In this document: positions 8,041 through 15,674 of the stretch, piece after piece
Layout of the letters: each line of letters begins with the position of its first letter
Position numbering within the stretch: position 1 is the stretch's first letter
Origin: Actinobacteria bacterium Ga0077560
Lineage (GTDB): Bacteria > Actinomycetota > Thermoleophilia > Miltoncostaeales > Miltoncostaeaceae
DNA: 40,332 bases
Direction of reading: 5' to 3'
Assembly: GCA_001464275.1 (NCBI GenBank)
Contig: LNFL01000146.1
Coordinates: 1-40,332, forward strand
The notes under the pieces: generated by a model
Told to the model about the DNA's origin: nothing
What the model saw: the letters and a program-made list of their open reading frames with translations, nothing else
The model's database searches: none
Made by a program: the position numbers and the translations under genes

Positions 8041-8719
8041 GGACGGCTGGCTGACGCAGGTCGTCGGCCGGCCCGTCCACCGGGTCGACCCCCGCTGCAC
8101 GGCGGGGGATATCGCCAGCCACGTCACAGACGCGGCGGGCGGCAGCATCTACTACACGCGGGTCCCAACCGGGGACACCGCGCGGGTGAGCGAGCTCGCG
8201 CGCCTGGGGTTCGAGGTCGTCGACTGCGGCGTGACCCTGTCGCGCCATCCGGACCCGCCTGAGGTGGACCCGGCCCAGGTCATCAGCGCGCGCCCCGAGC
8301 ACGCGGAGCAGGTCGCGCGGATCGGCGGCGCCGCATTCGGCATGTCCCGGTTCCATCTGGACCCGCACATGGATCAGAGCGCCGCGGACGCGATCAAGCG
8401 GGAGTGGGCGCGCAACTGCGCGCAGGGTGGCCGGGGCGTCGCCACGCTCATCGCCCTCTCCGGCGACCGGGTCACCGGCTTCCTGGCGGTCCTGCGGGAC
8501 GGCGCCGACCACGTCATCGACCTGGTCGCGGTGGACGGCGGGTACCGGGGGCGCGGCATCGGCCGGTCGCTGGTGCAGGCGTTCGTCGCCAGGTTCGGCC
8601 CGCTGTCCGCGGAGCTCCGCGTGGGAACGCAGGCCGCCAACATCACCTCGCTGCGGATGTACGAGCACCTTGGCTTCCGCATCCAGTCCACCCACTACGC
8701 GATGCACCTTCACACATGA
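8009..8719 (+). CDS. GNAT-family N-acetyltransferase, probably for the amino sugar
   Basis: A 236-residue protein with a C-terminal GNAT domain: LIALSGDRVTGFLAVL, then the acetyl-CoA motif VDLVAVDGGYRGRGIGRSL and a final SLRMYEHLGFRIQSTHY. An N-terminal extension of about 90 residues makes it resemble two-part sugar acetyltransferases such as WecD or SpsD rather than single-domain GNATs. The start is read as TTG at 8009, overlapping the epimerase by 32 bases; no in-frame ATG or GTG gives a full domain. The stop overlaps the next gene as ATGA. It most likely N-acylates the amino group installed by the aminotransferase before condensation by the NeuB-family enzyme. The donor and position are inferred. 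Confidence 0.82.
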   Translation: MPTVVEARIAEDGWLTQVVGRPVHRVDPRCTAGDIASHVTDAAGGSIYYTRVPTGDTARVSELARLGFEVVDCGVTLSRHPDPPEVDPAQVISARPEHAEQVARIGGAAFGMSRFHLDPHMDQSAADAIKREWARNCAQGGRGVATLIALSGDRVTGFLAVLRDGADHVIDLVAVDGGYRGRGIGRSLVQAFVARFGPLSAELRVGTQAANITSLRMYEHLGFRIQSTHYAMHLHT

Positions 8720-9714
8720 CCACTCACTCAGCCCTCCCCACGGATCGCGTCCTCGTCGTCGCCGAGATCGGCAACAACCACGAGGGCGACGTCCACGCCG
8801 CCATGGACCTCGTCCGGGCCGCGGCCTGCGCAGGCTGTGACGCGGTGAAGCTGCAGGTCTTCCGCGCGGATGCGTTCGTGCGGCCGTCCCAGCCCGACCG
8901 GCTCGCGCAGATGAACGGGTTCCAGCTCGCCGACGACGAGGTGGAGCAGATCATCGCGCTGGCCCGCGAGCTGGGCCTCATGGTGATCGCCACGCCGCTC
9001 GACATGCCCAGCCTCACGCTGGTGGCCTCCCAGGTGGACGCCCTCAAGATCGCCTCGGGCGACAACGACCACCTGCCACTCATCCAGGCGGTCGCCGCGG
9101 TGGACGTGCCGCTCATCATCTCCACCGGTCTCACCGACATCGCCGGCATCCGCCGGGCGCTGGAGGCCGTGCGCGAGGTGGCGGCCGGACGCGAGGTGTG
9201 GCTGCTGCAGTGCACCGCCGCCTACCCGGCCATGCCCGAGGAGGCCAACCTGGGGGCGATCGCCACGATGGCCCGCGAGTTCGGCCTGCCGGTGGGCTAT
9301 TCCGACCACACCGCCGGGGTGGAGGTCGCCGCGCTGGCGGTCGCCGCCGGCGCCCGGATGATCGAGAAGCACATCACGCTCGATCACCGCCGGTCCGGAT
9401 TCCGCGACCATCTCATCAGCGCCGACCCGTCGGAGCTGACCCGTCTGGTCGCCGAGATCCGCTCGGTGGAGCGCATCGTGGGTGACGGGGTCAAGCGTCC
9501 GCTGGACGCCGAGACCCCGCTCATGACCGCGGCCCGGCGCTCGATCGTGGCGGCACAGGACATCCCGCAGGGTGCGATGCTGGAGGAGGCCGACATCACC
9601 TGGATGCGTCCCCGCGACGGCATGCGCCCCGGCGAGGAGTCCCGCCTCATCGGCAGAACCCTCACCCGGACGCGCCACCGCGGGCAGTCCCTGCTGGAGG
9701 CCGAGACCGAGTGA
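8716..9714 (+). CDS. neuB: NeuB-family nonulosonic acid synthase (sialic/legionaminic/pseudaminic-type)
   Basis: A 332-residue PEP-dependent synthase with the complete family layout. The N-terminal TIM barrel carries AEIGNNHEG (16-24), DAVKLQVF, LKIASGDN, STGLTD, LLQCTAAYPA, GYSDHTAG and EKHITLD. A C-terminal SAF/antifreeze-like domain (about 270-332) starts at RRSIVAAQDIPQGAML. The reaction condenses a six-carbon N-acyl amino sugar with phosphoenolpyruvate to a nine-carbon 2-keto acid. It starts with ATG overlapping the acetyltransferase stop. Sequence alone does not say whether the product is neuraminic, legionaminic, pseudaminic or another type. No NeuC-like 2-epimerase/hydrolase or PseG-like hydrolase is visible in the window. 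Confidence 0.93.
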   Translation: MTTHSALPTDRVLVVAEIGNNHEGDVHAAMDLVRAAACAGCDAVKLQVFRADAFVRPSQPDRLAQMNGFQLADDEVEQIIALARELGLMVIATPLDMPSLTLVASQVDALKIASGDNDHLPLIQAVAAVDVPLIISTGLTDIAGIRRALEAVREVAAGREVWLLQCTAAYPAMPEEANLGAIATMAREFGLPVGYSDHTAGVEVAALAVAAGARMIEKHITLDHRRSGFRDHLISADPSELTRLVAEIRSVERIVGDGVKRPLDAETPLMTAARRSIVAAQDIPQGAMLEEADITWMRPRDGMRPGEESRLIGRTLTRTRHRGQSLLEAETE

Positions 9715-9734
9715 CCGACGGAGAGGGCTGACCG

Positions 9735-11462
9735 ATGTGCGGGATCGCCGGGTACATCGGCAGCGAGCACCTCTCCGACGGCCGCCTGGAGGCCGCCCGT
9801 GACGCGCTGGGCCATCGCGGCCCGGACGCGTCCGGGATCCGGCGGTTCCGCACGCCGCACGGCGGCTTCTGCGACCTCGTCCACACCCGCCTGTCGATCA
9901 TCGACCTGGACCCGCGGGCGAGCCAGCCGTTCAGCCGCAACCAGGGTCCCGGTCACAGCTGGGGCGGCGGCGGGAACTGGCTCACCTACAACGGCGAGCT
10001 GTACGACTACCTGGAGATCCGCGCGGACCTGGAGGAGGAGGGGGAGCGTTTCGCGACCACCTCCGACACCGAGGTGCTCCTGTGCGCCATCGAGCGCTGG
10101 GGCTGGGACGCGCTGGACCGCTTCGAGGGCATGTGGGCGTTCGGGTTCTACGACGCGGCCGCGGGTGAGCTCACGCTCTGCCGCGACCGGTTCGGCGAGA
10201 AGCCGCTGTTCGTGCACCGCGCCCCGCACGGCCTGTACTTCGCCTCCGAGCCCAAGGCGATCTTCGCGATGCTGGGCCGCACCCTGCCGCCCAACACCCG
10301 CCACCTGGCGCGCTTTCTGGTGAACGGCTACAAGGCGCTGAACAAGGGCGCCGAGACGTTCTTCGAGGGGCTCACCCAGGTGCCGCCGGCCATGCTGCTC
10401 ACCGCCACCTCGGAGGGGCCCGAGCAGGTCCGCTCCTACTGGAACCCGCGCCTGGCCGTCGAGGAGGGCATGGAGTACCCGGAGGCGGTCGCGGCGGTGC
10501 GCGACCGGCTGGTGCGCTCGGTGGAGCTGCGCATGCGCGCGGACGTGCCGCTGGCGTTCTGCCTGTCGGGCGGCGTGGACTCGGTGTCGCTCATCAGCAT
10601 CGCCGCCCACGAGCTGGGGCACGACGTCCACGGGTTCACCATCGTGAACACGGACGCCCGGTACGAGGAGGCGGACATGATCGCGGTGGCGGTGGAGCAC
10701 CTTGGGGTGCGCCACACCGAGGTGCCGCTCTCCACCACCGGGTTCCTGGACGGGCTGCGCCGCCAGGTGGCCGAGCACGACGCCCCGGTGGTCACGATCA
10801 CCTACTACGCGCACCGCCTGCTCATGGAGGCGATCCGCGACGCCGGGTACAAGATCTCCATCTCGGGCACGGCCGCCGACGAGCTGTTCACCGGCTATTA
10901 CGACCACCACGTGGCGTACCTGGCGATGATCCGCGGTGACGCCGACCTGCACGCCTCATCGCTGGCGGCGTGGACCGAGCACGTGAAGCCCATCGTGCGG
11001 AACCCGTTCCTGGGCGACCCGGAGCTGTTCGCCCGTGACCCCGGATTCCGTGACCACATCTACCTCAAGAACGACGAGTTCGCGGCCCGCCTGCGCGTGC
11101 CGTTCCACGAGGACTTCGCCGAGCGTGACTTCGGCGCCGGATCGGACGTGCTGCGCACCCGGATGCTGAACGAGCTGTTCCACGAGTCGGTGCCGGTGAT
11201 CCTGGCCGAGGACGACCTGAACGCCATGGCGGTGTCCATCGAGAACCGCTCCCCGTTCCTGGATCGCGGCCTGGCCGAGCTCACCTGGACCATCCCCACG
11301 CGGCACCTGGTGCAGAACGGCCGCGCCAAGGCGGTCCTGCGGGACGCCATGCGCGGCATCGCTCCGCAGCCGATCCTCGACAACCGCCGCAAGGTGGGCT
11401 TCAACGCGCCGCTGGAGGACCTGCTGGACCTCGACGACGCCGCCGTGCGTGGGACCTGGTGA
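9735..11462 (+). CDS. asnB: AsnB-family glutamine amidotransferase, frameshifted near the C-terminus
   Basis: As sequenced, 575 residues. The N-terminal class II glutaminase starts MCGIAGYIG with the catalytic Cys2 and has LTYNGELYDY and DRFGEKPLF. The synthetase domain has the PPi loop SGGVDS at 278-283 and SGTAADELFTGY. AsnB-like enzymes amidate a carboxylate using ATP and glutamine; in polysaccharide loci the acceptor may be a sugar acid. The open frame ends after DDAAVRGTW. In the frame two bases on, the sequence continues naturally as DLVKRESIEDLL to TGA 11575, so one base is missing in the GGG run at 11451-11453, through mutation or assembly error. The intended protein is about 613 residues. 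It begins 20 bases after neuB, and a spaced GGAGAGG precedes the ATG. Confidence 0.85.
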   Translation: MCGIAGYIGSEHLSDGRLEAARDALGHRGPDASGIRRFRTPHGGFCDLVHTRLSIIDLDPRASQPFSRNQGPGHSWGGGGNWLTYNGELYDYLEIRADLEEEGERFATTSDTEVLLCAIERWGWDALDRFEGMWAFGFYDAAAGELTLCRDRFGEKPLFVHRAPHGLYFASEPKAIFAMLGRTLPPNTRHLARFLVNGYKALNKGAETFFEGLTQVPPAMLLTATSEGPEQVRSYWNPRLAVEEGMEYPEAVAAVRDRLVRSVELRMRADVPLAFCLSGGVDSVSLISIAAHELGHDVHGFTIVNTDARYEEADMIAVAVEHLGVRHTEVPLSTTGFLDGLRRQVAEHDAPVVTITYYAHRLLMEAIRDAGYKISISGTAADELFTGYYDHHVAYLAMIRGDADLHASSLAAWTEHVKPIVRNPFLGDPELFARDPGFRDHIYLKNDEFAARLRVPFHEDFAERDFGAGSDVLRTRMLNELFHESVPVILAEDDLNAMAVSIENRSPFLDRGLAELTWTIPTRHLVQNGRAKAVLRDAMRGIAPQPILDNRRKVGFNAPLEDLLDLDDAAVRGTW

Positions 11463-11575
11463 AGCGTGAGTCCATCGAGGACCTGCTCAAGCAGCGCAAC
11501 CTGCCCAACAGCGAGAGCAAGTTCCTGTTCAGCCTGCTCGGCACCAAGATGTTCCTGGAGCAGTGCGCCGGCTGA
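11453..11575 (+). pseudogene. Displaced C-terminal tail of the AsnB-like gene
   Basis: Reading from 11453 gives DLVKRESIEDLLKQRN, NLPNSESKFLFSLLG and MFLEQCAG, ending in TGA at 11573-11575. This is the expected AsnB C-terminus and has no start codon of its own. Restoring one G at 11451-11453 rejoins it to the upstream frame. Confidence 0.75.
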
Positions 11576-11587
11576 GCCGGGCGGGTC

Positions 11588-11767
11588 TCAGGCGGTGATC
11601 CCAGGCCCCGGGGATGCGGCCCCGGACTTCATCCCCGCCGCCCTCAGCACGACCAGCCCCGCCACGAACCAGGCGATTGCCAGGAACCCGAGGTGGAACC
11701 CACTCGCGAGCACGCCCGGCGCGAGGATCCAGAGCACCGCGGCGAGCTTCACCAGGTTGCGTCGCAT
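11588..11767 (-). CDS. Small two-TM membrane protein
   Basis: A 59-residue hydrophobic protein that I do not recognise. Two membrane-spanning stretches are visible, LAAVLWILAPGVLA and FLAIAWFVAGLVVLRAA. A positively charged N-terminus (MRRNLVK) precedes them and a short polar tail follows. The ATG at 11767 is chosen; a TTG two codons earlier is possible. No good ribosome site is present. It sits alone, convergent to the AsnB-like gene with 12 bases between them. It could be a real small gene, but the evidence is only hydrophobicity and an intact frame. Confidence 0.5.
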   Translation of the reverse strand: MRRNLVKLAAVLWILAPGVLASGFHLGFLAIAWFVAGLVVLRAAGMKSGAASPGPGITA

Positions 11768-11827
11768 GGCCAAACCGTGGGCCCGTGATCCGCGCAGGTC
11801 AATCGCTCGGAGCGTCCGTGATTCCTG

Positions 11828-12076
11828 TCACCACGGCTCGGCGGCGATCATGGCCACGGTTCCCGCCTCCGACCAGCCGATCTCCCCGTCGGTCTGAGGC
11901 CGCTGGGTGAACTCCTCGACGATGCGGCGGGCCATCATTGCGCGCTGGTGCCGATCGGCGAGCTCCTCGACGGCCCTGCGGGCGATGGCCGCGCGGCTGC
12001 CGGCCACACCCTCCGCGACCATGGCGTCAACGGCGTCCATCAGCGCGTGGTCGACGCGTACGACGATGCGGGTCAT
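11828..12076 (-). CDS. Ribbon-helix-helix (CopG/Arc-like) protein, third gene of the PIN module
   Basis: An 82-residue protein with an N-terminal ribbon-helix-helix pattern: the beta strand TRIVVRVD followed by two helices, ALMDAVDAMVAEGV and SRAAIARRAVEELADRH. This is typical of DNA-binding antitoxins. The acidic, Trp-containing tail (TDGEIGWSEAGTV) could bind a toxin. The ATG overlaps the stop of the PIN gene (ATGA) and GGAGGGGGG lies immediately before it. Finding an antitoxin-like gene downstream of a toxin that already has an upstream antitoxin is unusual. It may be a second neutraliser, a repressor of the operon, or the antitoxin of a lost partner. Confidence 0.75.
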   Translation of the reverse strand: MTRIVVRVDHALMDAVDAMVAEGVAGSRAAIARRAVEELADRHQRAMMARRIVEEFTQRPQTDGEIGWSEAGTVAMIAAEPW

Positions 12077-12468
12077 CCCCCCTCCGAGCAGTCGATGATC
12101 TTCGCGCGGTGGCCATGCGAGCGGGCCAGCCGCCGGTCGGTGGTGAGCAGCGGCGCGTCGAGGACCTCGGCCAGCGCGACGTACGCGGCATCCGATGCGG
12201 TGTGGGTGCTCCGGAGTGCCCAGACCCGCTCCAGGAACAGGCCGGTCGGGATGGTGCTGTACGGCGGCCTGCGAAGCGCGGCGGGAACGCGGTCGCCCCA
12301 GTCCAGCCCCGCCCGGCGCTCGAGGCGCCGGAGGCCGTTGAGCACCTCCATCCGGGTGATGTCGAGCACGTAGATGCTCGCCACGCCATCGAGCCTCTCG
12401 GCGATCCGCGGGGAGGCGGGGCCCTGGACGATCATGTCCAGCCAGGCGGATGCGTCCAGGACCGTCAC
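12073..12468 (-). CDS. vapC: PIN-domain ribonuclease toxin (VapC/FitB-like)
   Basis: A 131-residue PIN-domain protein. Acidic active-site residues are visible in order: TVLDASAWLD at the N-terminus, a conserved Glu in DITRMEVLNGLRRL, an acidic residue in HTASDAAYVALAE, and LLTTDRRLAR near the end. VapC and FitB toxins cleave tRNA or other RNA and are held inactive by the cognate antitoxin (family knowledge). The GTG at 12468 is chosen because it overlaps the antitoxin TGA as GTGA; another GTG lies two codons upstream. The stop overlaps the following ribbon-helix-helix gene as ATGA, so three genes are translationally coupled. Confidence 0.85.
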   Translation of the reverse strand: MTVLDASAWLDMIVQGPASPRIAERLDGVASIYVLDITRMEVLNGLRRLERRAGLDWGDRVPAALRRPPYSTIPTGLFLERVWALRSTHTASDAAYVALAEVLDAPLLTTDRRLARSHGHRAKIIDCSEGG

Positions 12469-12722
12469 GGCCACAGGCCGTCCCACTTCTCGTCCATTTC
12501 CGCACGCGACTCGCGGATGATCTCGGCGGCGTCCAACGGGGCACCGACCCTCAGGTCCAGCCGACGGATCCGGCGGAGGTACTCCTCCAGCGATGGCCGT
12601 TCGGCGAGCGTCTCCAACTGGCTGCGCAGGTACTCCGAGAGGCTCACGCCCTGCAGGGCCGCCTTCGCCTTCAACCGCCTGACCGTGTCCTCGGGCACGT
12701 CTCGAATCTGCAGGATGGGCAT
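12465..12722 (-). CDS. FitA/VapB-like antitoxin
   Basis: An 85-residue protein. The N-terminus is of the FitA type: a short beta strand, PILQIRDVPED, then helices TVRRLKAKAALQG and SLSEYLRSQLETLA. The C-terminus (EIIRESRAEMDEKWDGLWP) is likely the segment that occupies the PIN active site. The start is ATG at 12722 with GGAG seven bases upstream. It is the first gene of the module. A 7-bp inverted repeat in its promoter region is a likely autoregulatory operator. It overlaps the PIN toxin by four bases. Confidence 0.85.
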   Translation of the reverse strand: MPILQIRDVPEDTVRRLKAKAALQGVSLSEYLRSQLETLAERPSLEEYLRRIRRLDLRVGAPLDAAEIIRESRAEMDEKWDGLWP

Positions 12723-12741
12723 TACACGGCTCCATGTCAAA

Positions 12742-12762
12742 GTGCATGAACTCTGCATGCAC
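12742..12762. promoter_or_regulatory. Inverted-repeat operator of the PIN toxin module
   Basis: GTGCATG (12742-12748) and CATGCAC (12756-12762) form a perfect 7-bp inverted repeat with a 7-base spacer, 20 bases upstream of the antitoxin start. The position fits autoregulation by the antitoxin-toxin complex. The sequence is also locally less GC-rich than its surroundings. Confidence 0.55.
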
Positions 12763-12800
12763 AGTGTCGCAGGACGCGCGTGGCGCGTCCATGGGCCGGG

Positions 12801-13154
12801 TCAGCCCCCGGAGATCTCCCGGCGCCGGGCGAGGATGAGCGCCTCCACCAGGGGCTCCGGAAGCGGAGCGTCCGGCGGGAACCGCAGGGCGCCCTTCGAC
12901 GTCTCGTATGCGCCGGTCCGCTCGCCGAGGGTCGCGAGCACGGAGCCGCTGTGGGGGAGGTAGCTCAGATGGCGGGCCGATGCCGCGAACCCGGCGACCA
13001 CCTTCCCGCCCACGCGGAACGCGGGCGCGCCATAGGACAGCCCCTGCTCCGCCTCGGGCACCACCGCCAGGATGGTGCGGCGCAGTGCCTCCAGCGTTCC
13101 GCGACCCGGCTCGGGGACGTCCGCCAGGTAGTCGTCGACCTCATCGGCGCTCAC
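12801..13154 (-). CDS. DUF1801 family protein
   Basis: A 117-residue protein of the DUF1801 (YdhG-like) family. It has the characteristic order: an N-terminal helix DEVDDYLADVPEPGRGTLEALRRTI, then PEAEQGLSYGAPAFRVGGKVVAGFAA, then HLSYLPHSGSVL and a final GALRFPPDAPLPEPLVEALI. Related proteins include an iron chaperone-like protein, but the biochemical role is unsettled. The start is GTG at 13154, which gives the full family length. No clear ribosome site is present. It is not obviously linked to its neighbours. Confidence 0.85.
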   Translation of the reverse strand: MSADEVDDYLADVPEPGRGTLEALRRTILAVVPEAEQGLSYGAPAFRVGGKVVAGFAASARHLSYLPHSGSVLATLGERTGAYETSKGALRFPPDAPLPEPLVEALILARRREISGG

Positions 13155-13185
13155 CCGGGCAGTGTCGGCCTCGCGGTGACGCGCG

Positions 13186-13818
13186 TCAACGACCCCGGAG
13201 GCGCTCCCGCAGCCCGGCCGCCATCGCGGCGATCGTCGCCCAGTCGAACAGGCCCATCACCGGTTCGGCGACCGGCATGAGCCGCCCCGCGGTGTTCCGG
13301 GTCATGCGGACCCGCATGTGCAGGCGCGATCCGCCGCCGTGGGGGCCCAGGGCCATCGCCCAGGTGAGGTCCAGGGCGCCCGGAGGAAGCGGGTCGTCCA
13401 CGGCGGGCCAGCGCCACCCGTTGGCCGGATCCCGGATGGTGCGCATCACCAGCACACGCTCGGGCTCCAGGTGCGTCACCCGGAACACCGGGTCTCCCGG
13501 GCCGTAGTCCGGCACCACGTCGCCGATCTGCAGCTCCTGGAACCGGGCGTCGATGTGTCGCAGCGGCCGGCGGTCCGCCGGGACGAGCCGTTCCAGCCCC
13601 CGCGGCAGGTACCAGCCGGCGCGGCCCTTGCCGAGCTGCACCAGCCACGGCCACACCGCCTCCGGCGGTGCGGGCAGCGTCACCACGCGGTCCATCTCGG
13701 CCCGCGGAAGGGGAATGGACGCATCGCCGGGCAGGCGGCGGCGCAGGTCGGCGTCCGACGCGCCGGAACGGCGCCCCAGCCGCGACAGGCCGGCTCCCAG
13801 GAGGGCGCCGGCCGTCAC
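13186..13818 (-). CDS. SRPBCC-fold protein (polyketide cyclase/START-like)
   Basis: A protein of about 210 residues. The core shows the SRPBCC beginning MDRVVTLPAPPEAVWPWLVQ, then GWY, a VPDYGPGDPVFRVTHLEPERVLVM strand pair and a C-terminal helix WATIAAMAAGLRERL, outlining a ligand-binding cavity. The ligand is unknown. The GTG at 13818 is a tentative start giving a short hydrophobic N-terminus (VTAGALLGAGLS). An internal start before MDRVV is also possible. It begins about 18 bases after the nitroreductase stop and is probably co-transcribed with it. Confidence 0.75.
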   Translation of the reverse strand: MTAGALLGAGLSRLGRRSGASDADLRRRLPGDASIPLPRAEMDRVVTLPAPPEAVWPWLVQLGKGRAGWYLPRGLERLVPADRRPLRHIDARFQELQIGDVVPDYGPGDPVFRVTHLEPERVLVMRTIRDPANGWRWPAVDDPLPPGALDLTWAMALGPHGGGSRLHMRVRMTRNTAGRLMPVAEPVMGLFDWATIAAMAAGLRERLRGR

Positions 13819-13835
13819 GGCCGCGGCGGAGCGGG

Positions 13836-14495
13836 TCAGGCCCGTGTGTTGCCCCAGGTCTCGTCGTGCACCAGGGTCTTCCAGGTGCGGAACGTCTTGG
13901 CCATGGCCGGGGCGCGCCCCTCGGGGAACGACTCCGGGTAGCCCAGCGGGGTGAGGATGACCGGGTCCACCTCGGGGGGCAGGCTCAGGATCTCCCGCAG
14001 CGTGTCCTTCTCGAACCGCTGGAACGCCGTGGTGGGAACCGATCCGATGCCCTCGGCGCGGGCGACCAGGAACAGGTTCTCCATGGCGAAGGCCACGGAG
14101 ATCACGTCGTCCTCGTGCCCGCCGGCGCGCATGGACGCCGGGTAGTTGTCGCGGGGCACGACCAGGCCGAAGACCCACGCCGGCACGTTGCGGTAGCTCG
14201 GCAGCAACTTCTCGGCGGTCTCGCGGCCCCATTCGGCCTTCTCCTCCTCGGACACGCCGTCCTTCCAGGGGCGCATCTCGCGGAAGTACCGCGCGCCGCC
14301 GGCGATCACGAACTCCGCGACCTTGGCGCGGCGCTCGGGGTCGCGCACCACCAGCAGGCTCCATGCCTGGGCGCCGCTGCCGGTCGGGGCGCGGAGCGCC
14401 AGCTTGAGCAGGTGGTCAAGGGTCTCGTCCGGGATCGGCCGGTCGGTGTAGTTGCGTACCGCGCGGCGCTTGCGGATGGCCTCGACGACGTCCAT
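13836..14495 (-). CDS. Nitroreductase-family FMN-dependent oxidoreductase
   Basis: A 219-residue flavin enzyme. The family start is MDVVEAIRKRRAVRNYTDRP, with FMN-phosphate-binding arginines. APTGSGAQAWSLLVV follows near residues 36-50, the central ENLFLVARAEGIGSVP forms the second flavin-contact region, and a C-terminal GYP stretch completes it. These enzymes use NAD(P)H to reduce nitro compounds, quinones or enones, and the natural substrate is unknown. The ATG at 14495 is preceded by GAGG. It lies 25 bases downstream of the OsmC gene on the same strand, so a small redox operon with osmC and the SRPBCC gene is plausible. Confidence 0.88.
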   Translation of the reverse strand: MDVVEAIRKRRAVRNYTDRPIPDETLDHLLKLALRAPTGSGAQAWSLLVVRDPERRAKVAEFVIAGGARYFREMRPWKDGVSEEEKAEWGRETAEKLLPSYRNVPAWVFGLVVPRDNYPASMRAGGHEDDVISVAFAMENLFLVARAEGIGSVPTTAFQRFEKDTLREILSLPPEVDPVILTPLGYPESFPEGRAPAMAKTFRTWKTLVHDETWGNTRA

Positions 14496-14520
14496 GTGCG
14501 TACCTCGGGTCGGGGTGGGC

Positions 14521-15021
14521 TCAGGCCGGGGCGCCGGCGGTCGCCTCGGTGGGCTGGAAGTCCAGCTCCGTGACGATCTCGATGGCGGCGGCCACCGACC
14601 GGGCGTTCGGGCAGTGATGGGCGTGGATCGCGTTGCACCGCTCGGCGGCGGCCCGCTGCTCCTCGGGGGCGCGCAGGTGGTACGTGATCACGATCTTGCG
14701 CAGCCGCAGCACCCCGTCGGGGTCCACCACGACCTCGCCGTCGGCGTCGCAGGTGAGCGCGTCACCGGATGCGACGATCCCGCGGGCCTTCAGCGTGCCG
14801 CCGAACGTCCCGATCAGGCAGCCGGCCACGGACGCGACCAGGTAGTCGAGCGTGCCGGGGTGCTCCGGCACCGTGCCGGGGGCGAAGCCGTAGTGCTCGC
14901 CCTGCCAGCCGGGCGTGCCGAACGTGACCGGGGTCCCGGTCATGTGCAGCACGGCCTTGCGGATGGGCGGGTTCTCTCGTGTGAGGCTGGCGTGCACGTG
15001 GTGCACGATCTCATCGGCCAT
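14521..15021 (-). CDS. OsmC/Ohr-family protein
   Basis: A 166-residue OsmC-like protein. The two redox cysteines of the family are visible in VASVAGCLIGTFGGTL and in HHCPNARSV. Members reduce organic hydroperoxides with cysteine chemistry, although many OsmC-like proteins have other or unknown roles. The N-terminus (MADEIVHHVHASLTRENPP) and a substrate-facing GTPGWQGEHYG are present, and the length is normal. The ATG at 15021 is used; GGAG lies a few bases before it. It is 34 bases downstream of the divergent-facing tetR and on the same strand as it. Confidence 0.85.
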   Translation of the reverse strand: MADEIVHHVHASLTRENPPIRKAVLHMTGTPVTFGTPGWQGEHYGFAPGTVPEHPGTLDYLVASVAGCLIGTFGGTLKARGIVASGDALTCDADGEVVVDPDGVLRLRKIVITYHLRAPEEQRAAAERCNAIHAHHCPNARSVAAAIEIVTELDFQPTEATAGAPA

Positions 15022-15055
15022 CGGTGGGCTCCTCGGGTCGGTGAACGGGCAGAGC

Positions 15056-15664
15056 CTACGACGGCGCCCGCCGGTCCGGCCAGCCCGCCTCCGGGGAGGC
15101 GGGCCCCCGGATGCCGCCCATCAGCAGCGCCGCCGTGTGGCCGACGGCCTCCGAGCGGGCGAGGGTCCCGTTCCGGACGGCCAGCCACGCCGCGTAGACG
15201 ACCATGCCCATCGCCTCGACGATCCAGCCGGCCGGCAGGTCGGCCCGGATGGTGCCGGCGGCCTGTCCGCGCTCCACCAGCTCCACGACCGGGAGCATCA
15301 CCTCGGCCTCGGCGGCGTCGACGCCCGGGTCCCCGGTCATCGACGGCTCGTTGAGCAGGAACGCGAAGCGGTCCCCCAGCCCAACCAGCTCGTGCAGCAG
15401 CCGGCCGAGCGCGGCGACGGTGTCGCCCTCGTCGAGCCGGGCGGCGCGAAGCGCCGCGACCGTCGCGGCGAATGCGTCGTCGGCGAGCGCCGCCACCAGG
15501 CGCGCCCGGTCGGGGTAGTGGCGGTGCAGGGTGGTGCGCCCCACGCCCGCCGCCGCGGCGATCTCGCCGAGCGCGACGCCGGGATCGCGGGCCCATGCGG
15601 CGGCGGCCGCGTCCAGGATGGCGCGGCGCGTGCGCGCGACCGCGCGTGATTCGCTCGTGCTCAC
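15056..15664 (-). CDS. TetR-family transcriptional regulator
   Basis: A 202-residue repressor-type protein. The N-terminal helix-turn-helix is clear: RAILDAAAAAWARDPGVALGEIAAAAGVGRTTLHRHYPDRARLVAAL, residues about 14-60. The rest is a helical ligand-binding domain that I cannot assign. The start is GTG at 15664. It is divergent from the DUF418 membrane protein gene, and the 78-base gap holds a clear palindrome, so it very likely represses that gene and itself. The OsmC gene downstream on the same strand could be under the same control. Confidence 0.9.
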   Translation of the reverse strand: MSTSESRAVARTRRAILDAAAAAWARDPGVALGEIAAAAGVGRTTLHRHYPDRARLVAALADDAFAATVAALRAARLDEGDTVAALGRLLHELVGLGDRFAFLLNEPSMTGDPGVDAAEAEVMLPVVELVERGQAAGTIRADLPAGWIVEAMGMVVYAAWLAVRNGTLARSEAVGHTAALLMGGIRGPASPEAGWPDRRAPS

Positions 15665-15674
15665 CCGACCTCGC

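Noticed and set aside
11440..11575. Programmed -1 frameshifting in the AsnB-like gene.
   Set aside because: There is no slippery heptamer of known type and only a short GGG run. A lost base is simpler.
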